Assembly: GCF_019400745.1 (NCBI RefSeq)
Contig: NZ_WJIB01000018.1
Span: 1-64,000, forward strand
Length of the DNA stretch: 64,000 bases
Reading direction: 5' to 3'
Source: Cohnella sp. CFH 77786
GTDB taxonomy: Bacteria; Bacillota; Bacilli; Paenibacillales; Paenibacillaceae
The notes under the pieces are model-generated. The model saw nothing but the letters and a program-made list of their open reading frames with translations, was not told the origin of the DNA and made no database searches. How positions within the stretch are numbered: position 1 is the first letter of the stretch; each line of letters begins with the position of its first letter. Below are positions 35,277 to 43,464 of the stretch, in pieces. A program made the position numbers and the translations under genes.

Positions 35277-37697
35277 ATGAGAGTGAGATACGTGATTCTG
35301 CTATTTAGTATCTTTATGGTTCTACAACTTACTGTTGGAAAGTCTATAACGTTCCAACCACGAACGGTTTATGCTGATGCAGTCGATATTGAGGCAAAGT
35401 TCCCTGACCCGAATTTGAATAAAGTGATTCATGATTGGCTTGGGGTTTCAGTAACGGATACTGTTTATCAATCGGATATTGTTGTGAAAACAAGCGACCC
35501 CGGTGGAGATTATCTGAACCTTTCGAACAAGAATATTTCAAGTCTAGAAGGCATGGATATTTTTGAGGGTTCTAGCCTCAAACGTCTATATTTAAGCAAT
35601 AACAACATCTCGGATATTTCGTCTCTATCCGGTATTACTTCTCTTCAAGTAATGGATATTGGTAATAACCAAATTACGCGCATTGCAGCGATCAATGGAA
35701 TGACGAATCTTGTGTGGTTAAACCTCGGATTTAACCAAATTACAGATATATCGCCAATTGCAGGTTTGTTGAACCTGAAATCACTTTTTATTGGAAATAA
35801 CCAGATAAATAATATCTCGCCAGTTGCCGGTTTGACAAATCTTACTTTTCTAAGTTCTGAATTCAACCAGATTACAGACATATCACCTGTTGCAGGACTC
35901 ACGAATTTGACATCACTTGTTATGGAATGGAACCAAATCACTGATGTATCCCCAGTTTCAGGTTTGACGAATTTGACAAACCTTTTGCTAAGCAAAAATC
36001 AAATTTCTGACATCAACCCGCTTGTTAATTTGTCGAAACTAGAAACACTCACTCTTTCTAACAACAACTTATCGAATGCAACCCCTCTTCAAACATTGAT
36101 TGATCTAAAATGGCTCGATCTTTCGAGAAATAATATCGTCGATCTTTCAGCATTAGTAGGGTTAACGGAGACTACTTACTTGGACCTTAGTAATAACCCG
36201 ATTCCTGAAATTTCGCCAATTGCTGGTATGACGAAGTTGAATCAGCTATTTCTAAGTAACACGCTCATCAAAGACTTAAATGCACTTCAAAACATGACTG
36301 TCTTGCAAAATTTGCAAGCTTCACAAGCACTCATATCAAACGTGTCCGGCTTATCTGGATTAACTCAAATGACTTCATTAAATTTGCAATACAATCCGAT
36401 CATTGATGTTACACCACTATCGGGATTAACGAACTTGCTTGATTTGATCATCGATTCAACGTTCGTAAACCTCTTTAACGGGACAAATAAGGCGATCATC
36501 GACGGCATACCAGCGTCAAAAATAATTACACCGCAAATTAGATACGGTTTTGTAGATGGCAATGAATTCGGAGCATCTTTCAGTCTTAATGTCGGAGAAA
36601 TGCGTTCGCCGGGATATGGATTTTTAAGCACAAATGATGGAACTACTTGGTCAAATACGGTGTCCTGGCATCAGGGATTTCTTGATGAATATTTTAAAAC
36701 TCCTTCAACCTTTGTTTCTGCTGACCCCTCGATAGCCACCGTGAATCCAACAACTGGACAAATCACTGGTGTTTCACAGGGAACGACTCAAATTACAACC
36801 AGGCTTTTCGGTTGGGCATCGGATTATACAGAGCATACGTTTGATGTCGTGGTAGATCCGAGTGAACCGCCTCCGGTCGCCGTAGAGCCGAGTGAACCGC
36901 CTCCGGACGCCGTAGAGCCGAGCGAACCGCCTCCGGTCGCCGTAGAGCCGAGTGAACCGCCTCCGGTCGCCGTGGAGCCGAGCGAACCGCCTCTGGTCGC
37001 CGTAGAGCCGAGCGAACCGCCTCCGGTCGCCGTAGTAGAGCCGAGCGAATCGCCTCCGGTCGCCGTAATAGAGCCGAGCGAACCGCCCCCGGTCGCCGTG
37101 GAGCCGAGTGAACCGCCTCCGGTCGCCGTAGAGCCGAGCGAACCGCCTCCGGTCGCCGTAGAAATACCGATTCCCACGGCTGTAGAGCAACCCAATGAAC
37201 CTCCTCTTACAGAAGACATTCACGAAGTGGATACTAAACAACCTCTAATACTTCCGAAGGAGATTCCAAGCAAGCCAGATCAAAAGATAATATGGCCAAT
37301 TCCGGTTGTGGCCCTCATTCTCTTGTTTGTACTACTATATCGTCGTCGAACTAATGTAATGGTTTATAAAGGTGGTAAGCTCGTTAAGAAGCTATATGCA
37401 AAGCCTGATCAGGTAATAAAAGTCGATCTTCGAGATATACTTCCGGACACTCCAAGTGATGACTATGCTGTTGTCTTCTTGAAGAACTTAATTAGAAGGT
37501 TACCGATAGGTTCTTCCTTTTTGATCTATTTTGGTGAACTTAAGTTACCAGTAACAGTAAAGAATAAAAAATCTATTACGGTTATGATAGGGCCTTCATC
37601 TGAAAAGAACCCAACTAACGAAGGCGAAAGCGAATCGCTGCATGAGCATGTTAAAGGTGTATCAATAACCATTTTAAGAGGAGAAGAACAAGTATGA
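35277..37697 (+). CDS. Surface leucine-rich-repeat protein (internalin-like)
   Basis: An 806-aa protein with signal peptide (to about residue 35) and about 14 internalin-type 22-residue LRRs (about 80-390; NQITDISPVAGLTNLTSL). A Big_2-like beta domain follows (about 455-520; PSIATVNPTTGQITGVSQGTTQI), then about ten PSEPPPVAVE repeats as a stalk (523-625). One transmembrane helix lies near 670-688 (IIWPIPVVALILLFVLLY), followed by a ~115-residue cytoplasmic domain. It probably mediates contact outside the cell. Position in the FtsK-led operon suggests a role in donor-recipient contact, which is inference. Confidence 0.8.
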   Translation: MRVRYVILLFSIFMVLQLTVGKSITFQPRTVYADAVDIEAKFPDPNLNKVIHDWLGVSVTDTVYQSDIVVKTSDPGGDYLNLSNKNISSLEGMDIFEGSSLKRLYLSNNNISDISSLSGITSLQVMDIGNNQITRIAAINGMTNLVWLNLGFNQITDISPIAGLLNLKSLFIGNNQINNISPVAGLTNLTFLSSEFNQITDISPVAGLTNLTSLVMEWNQITDVSPVSGLTNLTNLLLSKNQISDINPLVNLSKLETLTLSNNNLSNATPLQTLIDLKWLDLSRNNIVDLSALVGLTETTYLDLSNNPIPEISPIAGMTKLNQLFLSNTLIKDLNALQNMTVLQNLQASQALISNVSGLSGLTQMTSLNLQYNPIIDVTPLSGLTNLLDLIIDSTFVNLFNGTNKAIIDGIPASKIITPQIRYGFVDGNEFGASFSLNVGEMRSPGYGFLSTNDGTTWSNTVSWHQGFLDEYFKTPSTFVSADPSIATVNPTTGQITGVSQGTTQITTRLFGWASDYTEHTFDVVVDPSEPPPVAVEPSEPPPDAVEPSEPPPVAVEPSEPPPVAVEPSEPPLVAVEPSEPPPVAVVEPSESPPVAVIEPSEPPPVAVEPSEPPPVAVEPSEPPPVAVEIPIPTAVEQPNEPPLTEDIHEVDTKQPLILPKEIPSKPDQKIIWPIPVVALILLFVLLYRRRTNVMVYKGGKLVKKLYAKPDQVIKVDLRDILPDTPSDDYAVVFLKNLIRRLPIGSSFLIYFGELKLPVTVKNKKSITVMIGPSSEKNPTNEGESESLHEHVKGVSITILRGEEQV
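36860..37160 (+). repeat. 30-bp tandem coding repeats (PSEPPPVAVE)
   Basis: About ten near-identical units (CCGAGYGAACCGCCTCCGGT core) in frame, with two +3-bp units (VVE/IE). They are markedly GC-richer than the flanking coding sequence, so the stalk length is likely variable. Confidence 0.85.
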
Positions 37698-38236
37698 AAA
37701 TGAAGAGGACAGTGACTTTGCTGATAACCGTATTAATTATATTCTTTGTTTTTGGCACAACATCTTACGCCGAGGAAGTAACGGCAAATAATGAAAACAA
37801 ATCATACAATATTTTGATACCTAAGAATGTTCAGGAAAATGTATTTACAGATGATTATATTTCCATTGATCCTCAAGGAGTTCAACATAATCTGATCGGC
37901 ACAATAATGGAGGGAACATTTTACACAACCCCTGATAGTTTTAGGTCGTTTCCTTATCTTGAAAAAAGTCTCTATCACAAAAAATCAAAATCGTATTATA
38001 TGTTGTTTGATAATGGGAATTGGGTTACGTTCAGTAAAGGTCGGTTTAATTCAACAATTAAAATTATAGAAGGCACGGAAGTTCCTGATTCCGAAGAATT
38101 ATACAGTTTTGCTTTAGATTTAACACGTATTGCACTCCGGAAACTATACGAAACAGCGGGTTATAAGCTTGAATACGATAGACATGAGCGTAGTATAACT
38201 ATTTCTCCCGATAACGCTGAAATCGAACCATACTGA
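37694..38236 (+). CDS. Secreted protein with copper-amine-oxidase-N-like C-terminus (1)
   Basis: A 180-aa exported protein: signal peptide (VTLLITVLIIFFVFGTTSYA), then a domain ending ALRKLYETAGYKLEYDRHERSITI. This resembles the Cu_amine_oxidN1 stalk domain (LRxLxExxGxxVxWD). The ATG overlaps the LRR stop (ATGA). It is paralogous to the next gene. It may be a soluble partner of the LRR protein. Confidence 0.65.
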   Translation: MKMKRTVTLLITVLIIFFVFGTTSYAEEVTANNENKSYNILIPKNVQENVFTDDYISIDPQGVQHNLIGTIMEGTFYTTPDSFRSFPYLEKSLYHKKSKSYYMLFDNGNWVTFSKGRFNSTIKIIEGTEVPDSEELYSFALDLTRIALRKLYETAGYKLEYDRHERSITISPDNAEIEPY

Positions 38237-38314
38237 ATATTGCCGCAAGAATTGTCACGATTGAAAGCCTAATGATGCATTGAAATCTATCAAAAAAATG
38301 GGGAATGATCATCC

Positions 38315-38821
38315 ATGAAGAGGTTGGCTGTGATATTGTCTATATTTACAGTGTTTTCCTTGTTTCAAACGGATTCAATATATGCGTATGGTTTTTTAGT
38401 GAAACAAGCAACGATGAAGAATGAATCTATTACAATTAAACATCACGAGGAGTACATTGAGTATTTATCCAAAGATAATCATTCTCTTGGATCGGGCAAT
38501 TTTACTCCTTATGTAATTGAAGATAGTTTTTTTATAAAAAGAAATGAAATAATCGATCTCCCTTTCGTTGAAAAAATCAGTCTGGAGTACTCCGAGCGGG
38601 GAATGTTGCGTATGTCTATTACATTCATGAACGGAAGTCAGATTTTGATAAAATTTACGGCGTTGGATGCATCTCTACAAAGAATAAATGAAGAAGATTC
38701 AGGAGATGCATTAATCTATAACTATCCTGATTTTGTGCCTATTAGGTTACTTTATGAACAAGCTGGATATAAGGTCGATTATCATAATGAGGATTTTGAG
38801 TCTATAACGATCACTCCATGA
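38315..38821 (+). CDS. Secreted protein with copper-amine-oxidase-N-like C-terminus (2)
   Basis: A 168-aa exported protein with signal peptide ending near SIYA. Its C-terminus (VPIRLLYEQAGYKVDYHNEDFESITI) matches that of the upstream protein, so the pair arose by duplication. It is the last gene of the rightward operon and is followed by a terminator. Confidence 0.65.
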   Translation: MKRLAVILSIFTVFSLFQTDSIYAYGFLVKQATMKNESITIKHHEEYIEYLSKDNHSLGSGNFTPYVIEDSFFIKRNEIIDLPFVEKISLEYSERGMLRMSITFMNGSQILIKFTALDASLQRINEEDSGDALIYNYPDFVPIRLLYEQAGYKVDYHNEDFESITITP

Positions 38822-38871
38822 TTCTCGAAAGAAATAAATGAAATATATAATGGTGGCTTCCTACTTTACGA

Positions 38872-38902
38872 AAACCCCTCCTTTCGGTGCGGGTTTTTTG
38901 TT
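38872..38902 (+). terminator. End of the transfer/adhesion operon
   Basis: AAACCC and GGGTTT flank a short imperfect stem, followed by TTTTGTTTT. Confidence 0.6.
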
Positions 38903-39451
38903 TTAGCTTTATGTTCGTATATTATTCCTAATCCTGACGGTTGATTATTCTTACTCTATAAGTTGTGTATTACCGATTTTGTAGAATTGGATGAATAGAA
39001 TAAGCTTTGTATTCCTTTAATAACCTTTATGTATTCCGCGATTATCTGCGTTTGGAGGATGTTTCCATTAGCTTACATTTTTAACGCATCGAATGGCCAA
39101 TAGATGCTCAGGGAGTCTAAGTAGCAAAAGCGAATGTTAGAAACGATTTCTGATATACGCTTAGGAATAATTTGGATGGGTCGGACGTTGAAGTTAAAGA
39201 ATTTTAAAATTAGGTCTTGACAAGGTTTTTTTAAAATAAAACTAACTTTCCAACACATGATATTGTTCAACAAGCAAGTGAATTGAATCATTTCGATAAA
39301 TTCGCAACCAACTAAATACTTAAACTGGGGAGCTAAAGGTGACAGCAAAGCATAAAACCAAACCACTTCGCAGGATATCTGAAAAAATGCCATTTGTATA
39401 ATAGACTTATTCAAAGTTTATTCAACATTTATTCGGATTGAAGGTGGAGAC
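38903..39451. other. AT-rich intergenic region
   Basis: About 550 bp before the excisionase gene. A 113-codon minus-strand frame exists but has no SD and an odd composition; I do not support it. No RNA gene was recognised. Confidence 0.4.
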
Positions 39452-39667
39452 ATGGCGAAAGTAGTGGTTGAACATCAAGAACTAAAATTGCTTACAGTTG
39501 CAGAGGTTTGTATGAAGTTGAACGTTGGGAGAAGTACAGCTTTCAAGCTAATCAATCAAAAAGGTTTTCCAGTGATCAGGATAGGAAAGCTCATTAGAAT
39601 TCCTGAAAGCGAGCTTGTTTCGTGGATAAGTCGGAGCGTGGGTTCAAGTTACGAGTTGGAGTGGTGA
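39452..39667 (+). CDS. xis: Excisionase (HTH_17 family)
   Basis: A 71-aa MerR-like DNA-binding protein: LTVAEVCMKLNVGRSTAFKLINQKGFPVIRIGKLIRIPESELVSWI is the HTH_17/excisionase pattern. The SD is GAAGGTGGAG. It lies 83 bp before the integrase gene, the usual xis-int pair controlling direction of recombination. Confidence 0.88.
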   Translation: MAKVVVEHQELKLLTVAEVCMKLNVGRSTAFKLINQKGFPVIRIGKLIRIPESELVSWISRSVGSSYELEW

Positions 39668-39750
39668 AGAGCGTTCAAATTAGTTCATGAATATAAGAGC
39701 CGCCGACAAGACTGGCCATAAAATAAAGCCGAAAGTGGGGAAGAGAAATA

Positions 39751-41022
39751 ATGCCAGAACAAAACGTATTAAATAGGAAGAAAAAAAAGAGAGCGAGGCG
39801 TTCAAAAGGGGAAGGAAGCATTTTTCAGAGGAAATCAGACGGAATGTGGGTAGCTAAAGTGCCAGTGGGGTTTAAGCCAGACGGCACAGTGATAAATAAA
39901 CTATTATATTCGAAAGATGAAAAGCTAATTAAAGTTAAGGTAGATCAATTGAAGAGAGAAGTACTAACGAACATTTATATCGAACCAAATAACTTGTCCG
40001 TTGCTGATTGGTTTGAAATATGGTTGAAAATTACAAAGAACAATTCAATAAAAAAAACGACAAAGATATTATACGAGAGCCTGATACGTAATCATATTTT
40101 ACCTATCTTAGGTGGATACAAGTTGTCTAAGTTAAGAAGACTCCATTTACAAAAATTTATTAACGACAAACTGGAGAGTGGACGACTGGACGGAAAAGGA
40201 GGAGGGTTATCGGCAAAAACTGTGAAGCACCTATGTCAAATTATTAATAGTGCTTTGAAAGAAGCAGCCGAACAAAAGTTTATTTCCGACTACGTTACTT
40301 TAAAAGTGGCTTACCCTAAGCAGAAGCGTAAACGTATCAAGGTATTAATGAAAGAGCAAGTCGAGGCATTTTTATGCTTTATTCGTAATCATCCCAGATT
40401 TCAAAAATACTATGCCCCAATACTTCTTGAAATATACACGGGGGTTCGAAGAGGAGAACTGCTTGGGCTAAGGTGGGACAATGTCAGTTTTTCATCCGGA
40501 ATGATTAAACTCGAACAACAACTTGTAAAGGTTGGGAGTAAACATGAAATAAGTGATTTAAAAACTGATTCTAGTCATAATCGTATTATTGCAATCCCTG
40601 AGGAAGTTGTAGCTGTACTAGAAGAGTACAGACAACGAAAAGAAAATGAATATAAATTGCTTGGGTATAGTGAACGCAAAGTGGAAGTTATGTTGTCAGA
40701 AGGACTTGTGTTCACTAATACTGTCGGCAACCCAATTCAACCACGCAATTTCATAAGAGATTTTAAACAAATGTTAAAAGCTGCTGATGTCCCAAGTATT
40801 TCTTTTCATTCGCTGAGGCACTTCTTTGCAGTCTGGTCGATAGATAATGGTGTCAACATTAAAACGCTGCAATCAGAACTTGGTCACAGTGATAGTAAAA
40901 CTACATTGGACACCTATGGAGATCACATTAATGATGAGATGAAAAAGGAGGCTGCAAAAAAGCGAAGATTGATTGTACAAAAGGGCATTGAACAAAAAAA
41001 TGAGGATATTATTCTTAGTTGA
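39751..41022 (+). CDS. int: Tyrosine integrase
   Basis: A 423-aa phage-type integrase. An N-terminal AP2-like arm-binding domain (KGEGSIFQRKSDGMWVAKV) is followed by a SAM-like core-binding domain (SVADWFEIWLKITKNNSIKKTT) and the catalytic domain with Arg233 (GVRRGELLGL), His353/Arg356 (FHSLRHFF), a GHSDSKTT motif and nucleophile Tyr389 (LDTYGD). It lies 109 bp from the tRNA-Pro att site, as expected for an island integrase. Confidence 0.95.
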   Translation: MPEQNVLNRKKKKRARRSKGEGSIFQRKSDGMWVAKVPVGFKPDGTVINKLLYSKDEKLIKVKVDQLKREVLTNIYIEPNNLSVADWFEIWLKITKNNSIKKTTKILYESLIRNHILPILGGYKLSKLRRLHLQKFINDKLESGRLDGKGGGLSAKTVKHLCQIINSALKEAAEQKFISDYVTLKVAYPKQKRKRIKVLMKEQVEAFLCFIRNHPRFQKYYAPILLEIYTGVRRGELLGLRWDNVSFSSGMIKLEQQLVKVGSKHEISDLKTDSSHNRIIAIPEEVVAVLEEYRQRKENEYKLLGYSERKVEVMLSEGLVFTNTVGNPIQPRNFIRDFKQMLKAADVPSISFHSLRHFFAVWSIDNGVNIKTLQSELGHSDSKTTLDTYGDHINDEMKKEAAKKRRLIVQKGIEQKNEDIILS

Positions 41023-41035
41023 TAATTGTAGTGAC

Positions 41036-41073
41036 GGTATACCGATGATAAGGTACACCGATAAGATACACCG
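41036..41073 (+). repeat. Putative integrase arm-type sites (right end)
   Basis: GGTATACCGAT, AGGTACACCGAT and AGATACACCGG occur in tandem at 13-15 bp spacing between int and the tRNA. They resemble the TAGGTACA pair near the left end. Confidence 0.45.
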
Positions 41074-41091
41074 GCTAACTTTTAGAAAAAG

Positions 41092-41113
41092 AAAAAAGCG
41101 ACCCGAAGGCCGC
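41092..41113 (-). terminator. Element-supplied tRNA-Pro terminator
   Basis: On the minus strand GCGGCC, a TTCG loop and GGTCGC are followed by six Ts, 18 nt beyond the tRNA CCA. It replaces the ancestral terminator now stranded at 12742-12768. Confidence 0.75.
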
Positions 41114-41130
41114 GATCGTTGATGTATAGA

Positions 41131-41207
41131 TGGTCGAGACGACAGGATTTGAACCTGCGACCTCTTGGTCCCGAACCAAGCGCTCTACCAAGCTGAGCCA
41201 CGTCTCG
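41131..41207 (-). tRNA. tRNA-Pro (anticodon CGG)
   Basis: The acceptor stem CGAGACG/CGTCTCG is perfect. The anticodon loop is TTCGGGA (CGG), the T-loop TTCAAAT, and CCA is encoded. 77 nt. The 3' 48 bases are supplied by the element's att site, so insertion keeps the tRNA intact. Confidence 0.96.
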
Positions 41208-41235
41208 ATGCCGCCGTTTCCGGCGAACGAATTCG

Positions 41236-41241
41236 ATTATA
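41236..41241 (-). promoter_or_regulatory. tRNA-Pro -10 element
   Basis: TATAAT on the minus strand, preceded by TGC (extended -10), 29 bp before the tRNA 5' end. Confidence 0.5.
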
Positions 41242-41292
41242 GCACAGCCATTCGGAAAAAGGAAGAGCAGAGCCACCATATTTCTGAGGAAA

Positions 41293-42462
41293 TTATCTCC
41301 ACTCTCGCCTGCGGCCTTCAAGTTGGATTTCTCCGTTCAGAAGCATCCGAATGGATTCCGCCGTGCGGCGTTCCAGCAGCTCCGGCGCGCGGGCGATGGC
41401 TGTTGCCGTATCCATTCCCTGCTCCTGCAAGGCGAATACGGCGGCTGCGCCGTACCGGTACAGCTCGTCGATCCCCGTGCCGACGAATCCTCCGATGAGA
41501 ATGCTGGGCACCTGCCGGCGCCAGGCCGCTTGTACGACGCCAAACGGCGTTTTACCGCGGACCGTCTGTTCGTCGATCCGCCCTTCGCCGGTCAGCACGA
41601 GATCCGCCTCCAACAGCTCGCGTTCCAATCCGCTCGTGCGGATGCAGAGGCCGACGCCGGACTCCAAGGTGGCGCCAAGCATGGCGTACAGCGCCCCTGC
41701 TGTTCCTCCGGCCGCGCCGGCGCCCGCCAAGGCATGCACCGACACGCCCGTCTCCTCCGCCATCACGTCCGCCAGCCGGGCGAGGGAGCGGTCCAGCCGT
41801 TCCACCATTTCGGGAGTGGCGCCTTTCTGGGGACCGAACACCGCGGAAGCTCCATCAGGTCCCGTAAGCGGGTGGTTGACGTCGCAGGCGACAGTCCATT
41901 CGCATGACCGCAAACGGGGATCCGCATTCGAGGAATCGATCCGAGCCAGTCCGCTGAGAGCAGCGCCGCCCGGCGGAAGCGGATGGCCCATCCCGTCCAA
42001 CAGGGCAAATCCGAGCGCTTGCAGCATGCCGGCTCCTCCGTCGTTCGTGGCGCTGCCGCCAAGGCACAGCACGAATCGGCGCGCTCCCTCGTCCAGGGCG
42101 GCCCGGATCAGCTCCCCGTAACCGAAAGTCGAAGCGATCAGCGGGTTCCGCTCTTCCGCTCGAAGCAGGGGCAAACCCGAGGAAGCCGCCAGCTCCACGA
42201 CGGCCGTCCTTCCATCCCCCAGTATCCCGAACTCCGCCTCGATCAGCCGTCCGAGAGGGTCGTGAACCCTCGCTTTGCGGTACCGGCCTCCGGTCGCCTC
42301 CACGAGGCAAGCGAGCGTGCCTTCGCCGCCGTCCGCCATGGGAATTCTCTTCAGCGACCAGTCCGGCGGGACCACTCGGCCGATTCCGCGCTCCATGCAC
42401 AGCGCCGCTTCCGCCGCGGTTAGGCTGCCTTTGAAGGAGTCCGGTGCAAGGACGATTTTCAC
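41293..42462 (-). CDS. Glycerate kinase
   Basis: A 389-aa enzyme of the GarK/GlxK family, which phosphorylates glycerate in glyoxylate or sugar-acid catabolism. Family motifs: VLAPDSFKGSLTA at the N-terminus, PMADGGEGT, LGGSATNDGGAGMLQALG and LTGEGRIDEQTVRGKTPFGV. The start is GTG 42462, 6 nt after GGGGGA; ATG 42528 is 22 codons upstream and would give an unrelated extension. It is monocistronic and divergent from the amino-acid transporter. Confidence 0.93.
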   Translation of the reverse strand: MKIVLAPDSFKGSLTAAEAALCMERGIGRVVPPDWSLKRIPMADGGEGTLACLVEATGGRYRKARVHDPLGRLIEAEFGILGDGRTAVVELAASSGLPLLRAEERNPLIASTFGYGELIRAALDEGARRFVLCLGGSATNDGGAGMLQALGFALLDGMGHPLPPGGAALSGLARIDSSNADPRLRSCEWTVACDVNHPLTGPDGASAVFGPQKGATPEMVERLDRSLARLADVMAEETGVSVHALAGAGAAGGTAGALYAMLGATLESGVGLCIRTSGLERELLEADLVLTGEGRIDEQTVRGKTPFGVVQAAWRRQVPSILIGGFVGTGIDELYRYGAAAVFALQEQGMDTATAIARAPELLERRTAESIRMLLNGEIQLEGRRREWR

Positions 42463-42502
42463 GGCAAATCCCCCCAATTCCCCTGCTGATACTTTCCAAC
42501 TT

Positions 42503-42532
42503 ATTATAAAGGTTATGTTTATTGCCATCCAA
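42503..42532 (-). promoter_or_regulatory. Glycerate kinase promoter
   Basis: On the minus strand TTGGAT (42532-42527), an 18-nt spacer and TATAAT (42508-42503). Confidence 0.5.
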
Positions 42533-42583
42533 AAGGTTTCCTGCTAGAATTTATGCATCCGATATGCTCATGGGAGGGCAAAA

Positions 42584-43381
42584 ATGAATATGAAGAAATG
42601 GAGTTTTCTCGCCTTGGCCGCTCTGCTGGTCGTGGCGATTTCCGCATGCGGTAAAAAAGAAGAAGGCGGCTCCGGCGGCAAAGTGTACAAATTCGCGACG
42701 GACGCGGCTTACTCGCCGATGGAACTCATGGACAAGGATAAGGTCGTCGGGTTCGACGCCGACTTCCTGGACGCGGTCATGAAGGAAGCGGGACTCGAGT
42801 ACACGCTCACGAATACGGGTTGGACCCAGATGCTCGAATTCGTTAAGCAAGGAACGGAATACGACGGTGGAATTTCTTCCATTTCGATCACCGATGATCG
42901 TAAACAATCTTACGACTATACGTCTCCTTATTTCGAGTCGAGAAATATGATTCTCGCGAAGAAAGGCAGCGGATTGAAAACCGGGGAGGATCTTAAGGAC
43001 AAGAAAGTGGCTGTGCAAGAAGGCACAACCGCAAATGATATCATGGAAGGCATCATGGGCAAAGATAATTCGAATTTGAAACGCTTCGAAAGCAACACCT
43101 TGGCATTCGTCGAGCTGGATAAAGGCGGTGTCGATGCGGTTGTAGCGGATATTGCAATCGTAGGGGAATATTTGAAACAAAACCCGGATAAAAACCTGGA
43201 AGCCGTGGATCCGAATTTCCCTTCCGAATTCTATGGCATCTTGCTCCCGAAGAACAGCGAGTTGAAGGCGAAGCTGGATCCGGCCATCAAAAAAGTGCTG
43301 GAGAGCGACAAGTACAAGGAAATATACCGGAAGTGGATCGGCAATGAGCCGAATGTCGAGAACATCCTCAACGCAAAATAA
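42584..43381 (+). CDS. Amino-acid ABC transporter substrate-binding lipoprotein
   Basis: A 265-aa lipoprotein (lipobox AISAC, Cys22) of the family 3 solute-binding proteins. FATDAAYSPMELMDKDKVVGFDADF, TDDRKQSYDYTSPYF and VAVQEGTTAND are typical of polar amino-acid binders (Gln/His/Arg/cystine type). The SD is GGGAGGG. It is separated from the permease gene by a hairpin terminator, which commonly gives excess binding protein over the membrane components. Confidence 0.93.
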   Translation: MNMKKWSFLALAALLVVAISACGKKEEGGSGGKVYKFATDAAYSPMELMDKDKVVGFDADFLDAVMKEAGLEYTLTNTGWTQMLEFVKQGTEYDGGISSISITDDRKQSYDYTSPYFESRNMILAKKGSGLKTGEDLKDKKVAVQEGTTANDIMEGIMGKDNSNLKRFESNTLAFVELDKGGVDAVVADIAIVGEYLKQNPDKNLEAVDPNFPSEFYGILLPKNSELKAKLDPAIKKVLESDKYKEIYRKWIGNEPNVENILNAK

Positions 43382-43392
43382 GCTTGGCGATT

Positions 43393-43434
43393 AAGCATGC
43401 GTAATGGTAAGGTTGCCGTTACGCATGCTTTTTG
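43393..43434 (+). terminator. Attenuating terminator between binding protein and permease
   Basis: AAGCATGCGTAA (43393-43404) pairs perfectly with TTACGCATGCTT (43419-43430), then TTT. It probably reduces but does not stop permease transcription. Confidence 0.75.
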
Positions 43435-43464
43435 CCGGAATCGCACTTAGAAAGGAAGGCTTCC

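Larger units (their letters stand above)
12779..41178. mobile_element. Integrative element in tRNA-Pro (about 28.35 kb)
   Basis: A 51-bp direct repeat (12779-12829 and 41128-41178, one mismatch) bounds an AT-rich block. The right copy is part of a complete tRNA-Pro and the left copy is only its 3' end. A tyrosine integrase and an excisionase sit just inside the right end. Other modules are a primase, an iteron array, a serine resolvase, a defence cluster and an FtsK-like translocase. No relaxase, type IV secretion ATPase or phage structural gene is visible. It is best read as an integrative, possibly conjugative or mobilisable, element with AICE-like logic. Confidence 0.9.

Noticed and set aside
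36774-37241. Minus-strand repeat-containing frames opposite the LRR stalk
   Set aside because: They mirror the PSEPPPVAVE repeats; the plus-strand protein has signal peptide, LRRs and membrane anchor.
39073-39414. 113-codon minus-strand frame before xis
   Set aside because: No SD, TTG start, composition unlike a real protein and no recognisable motif; probably chance in AT-rich DNA.
12779-41178. Prophage
   Set aside because: No capsid, portal, terminase, tail, holin or endolysin genes were recognised; HNH, integrase and SASP genes alone do not make a phage.
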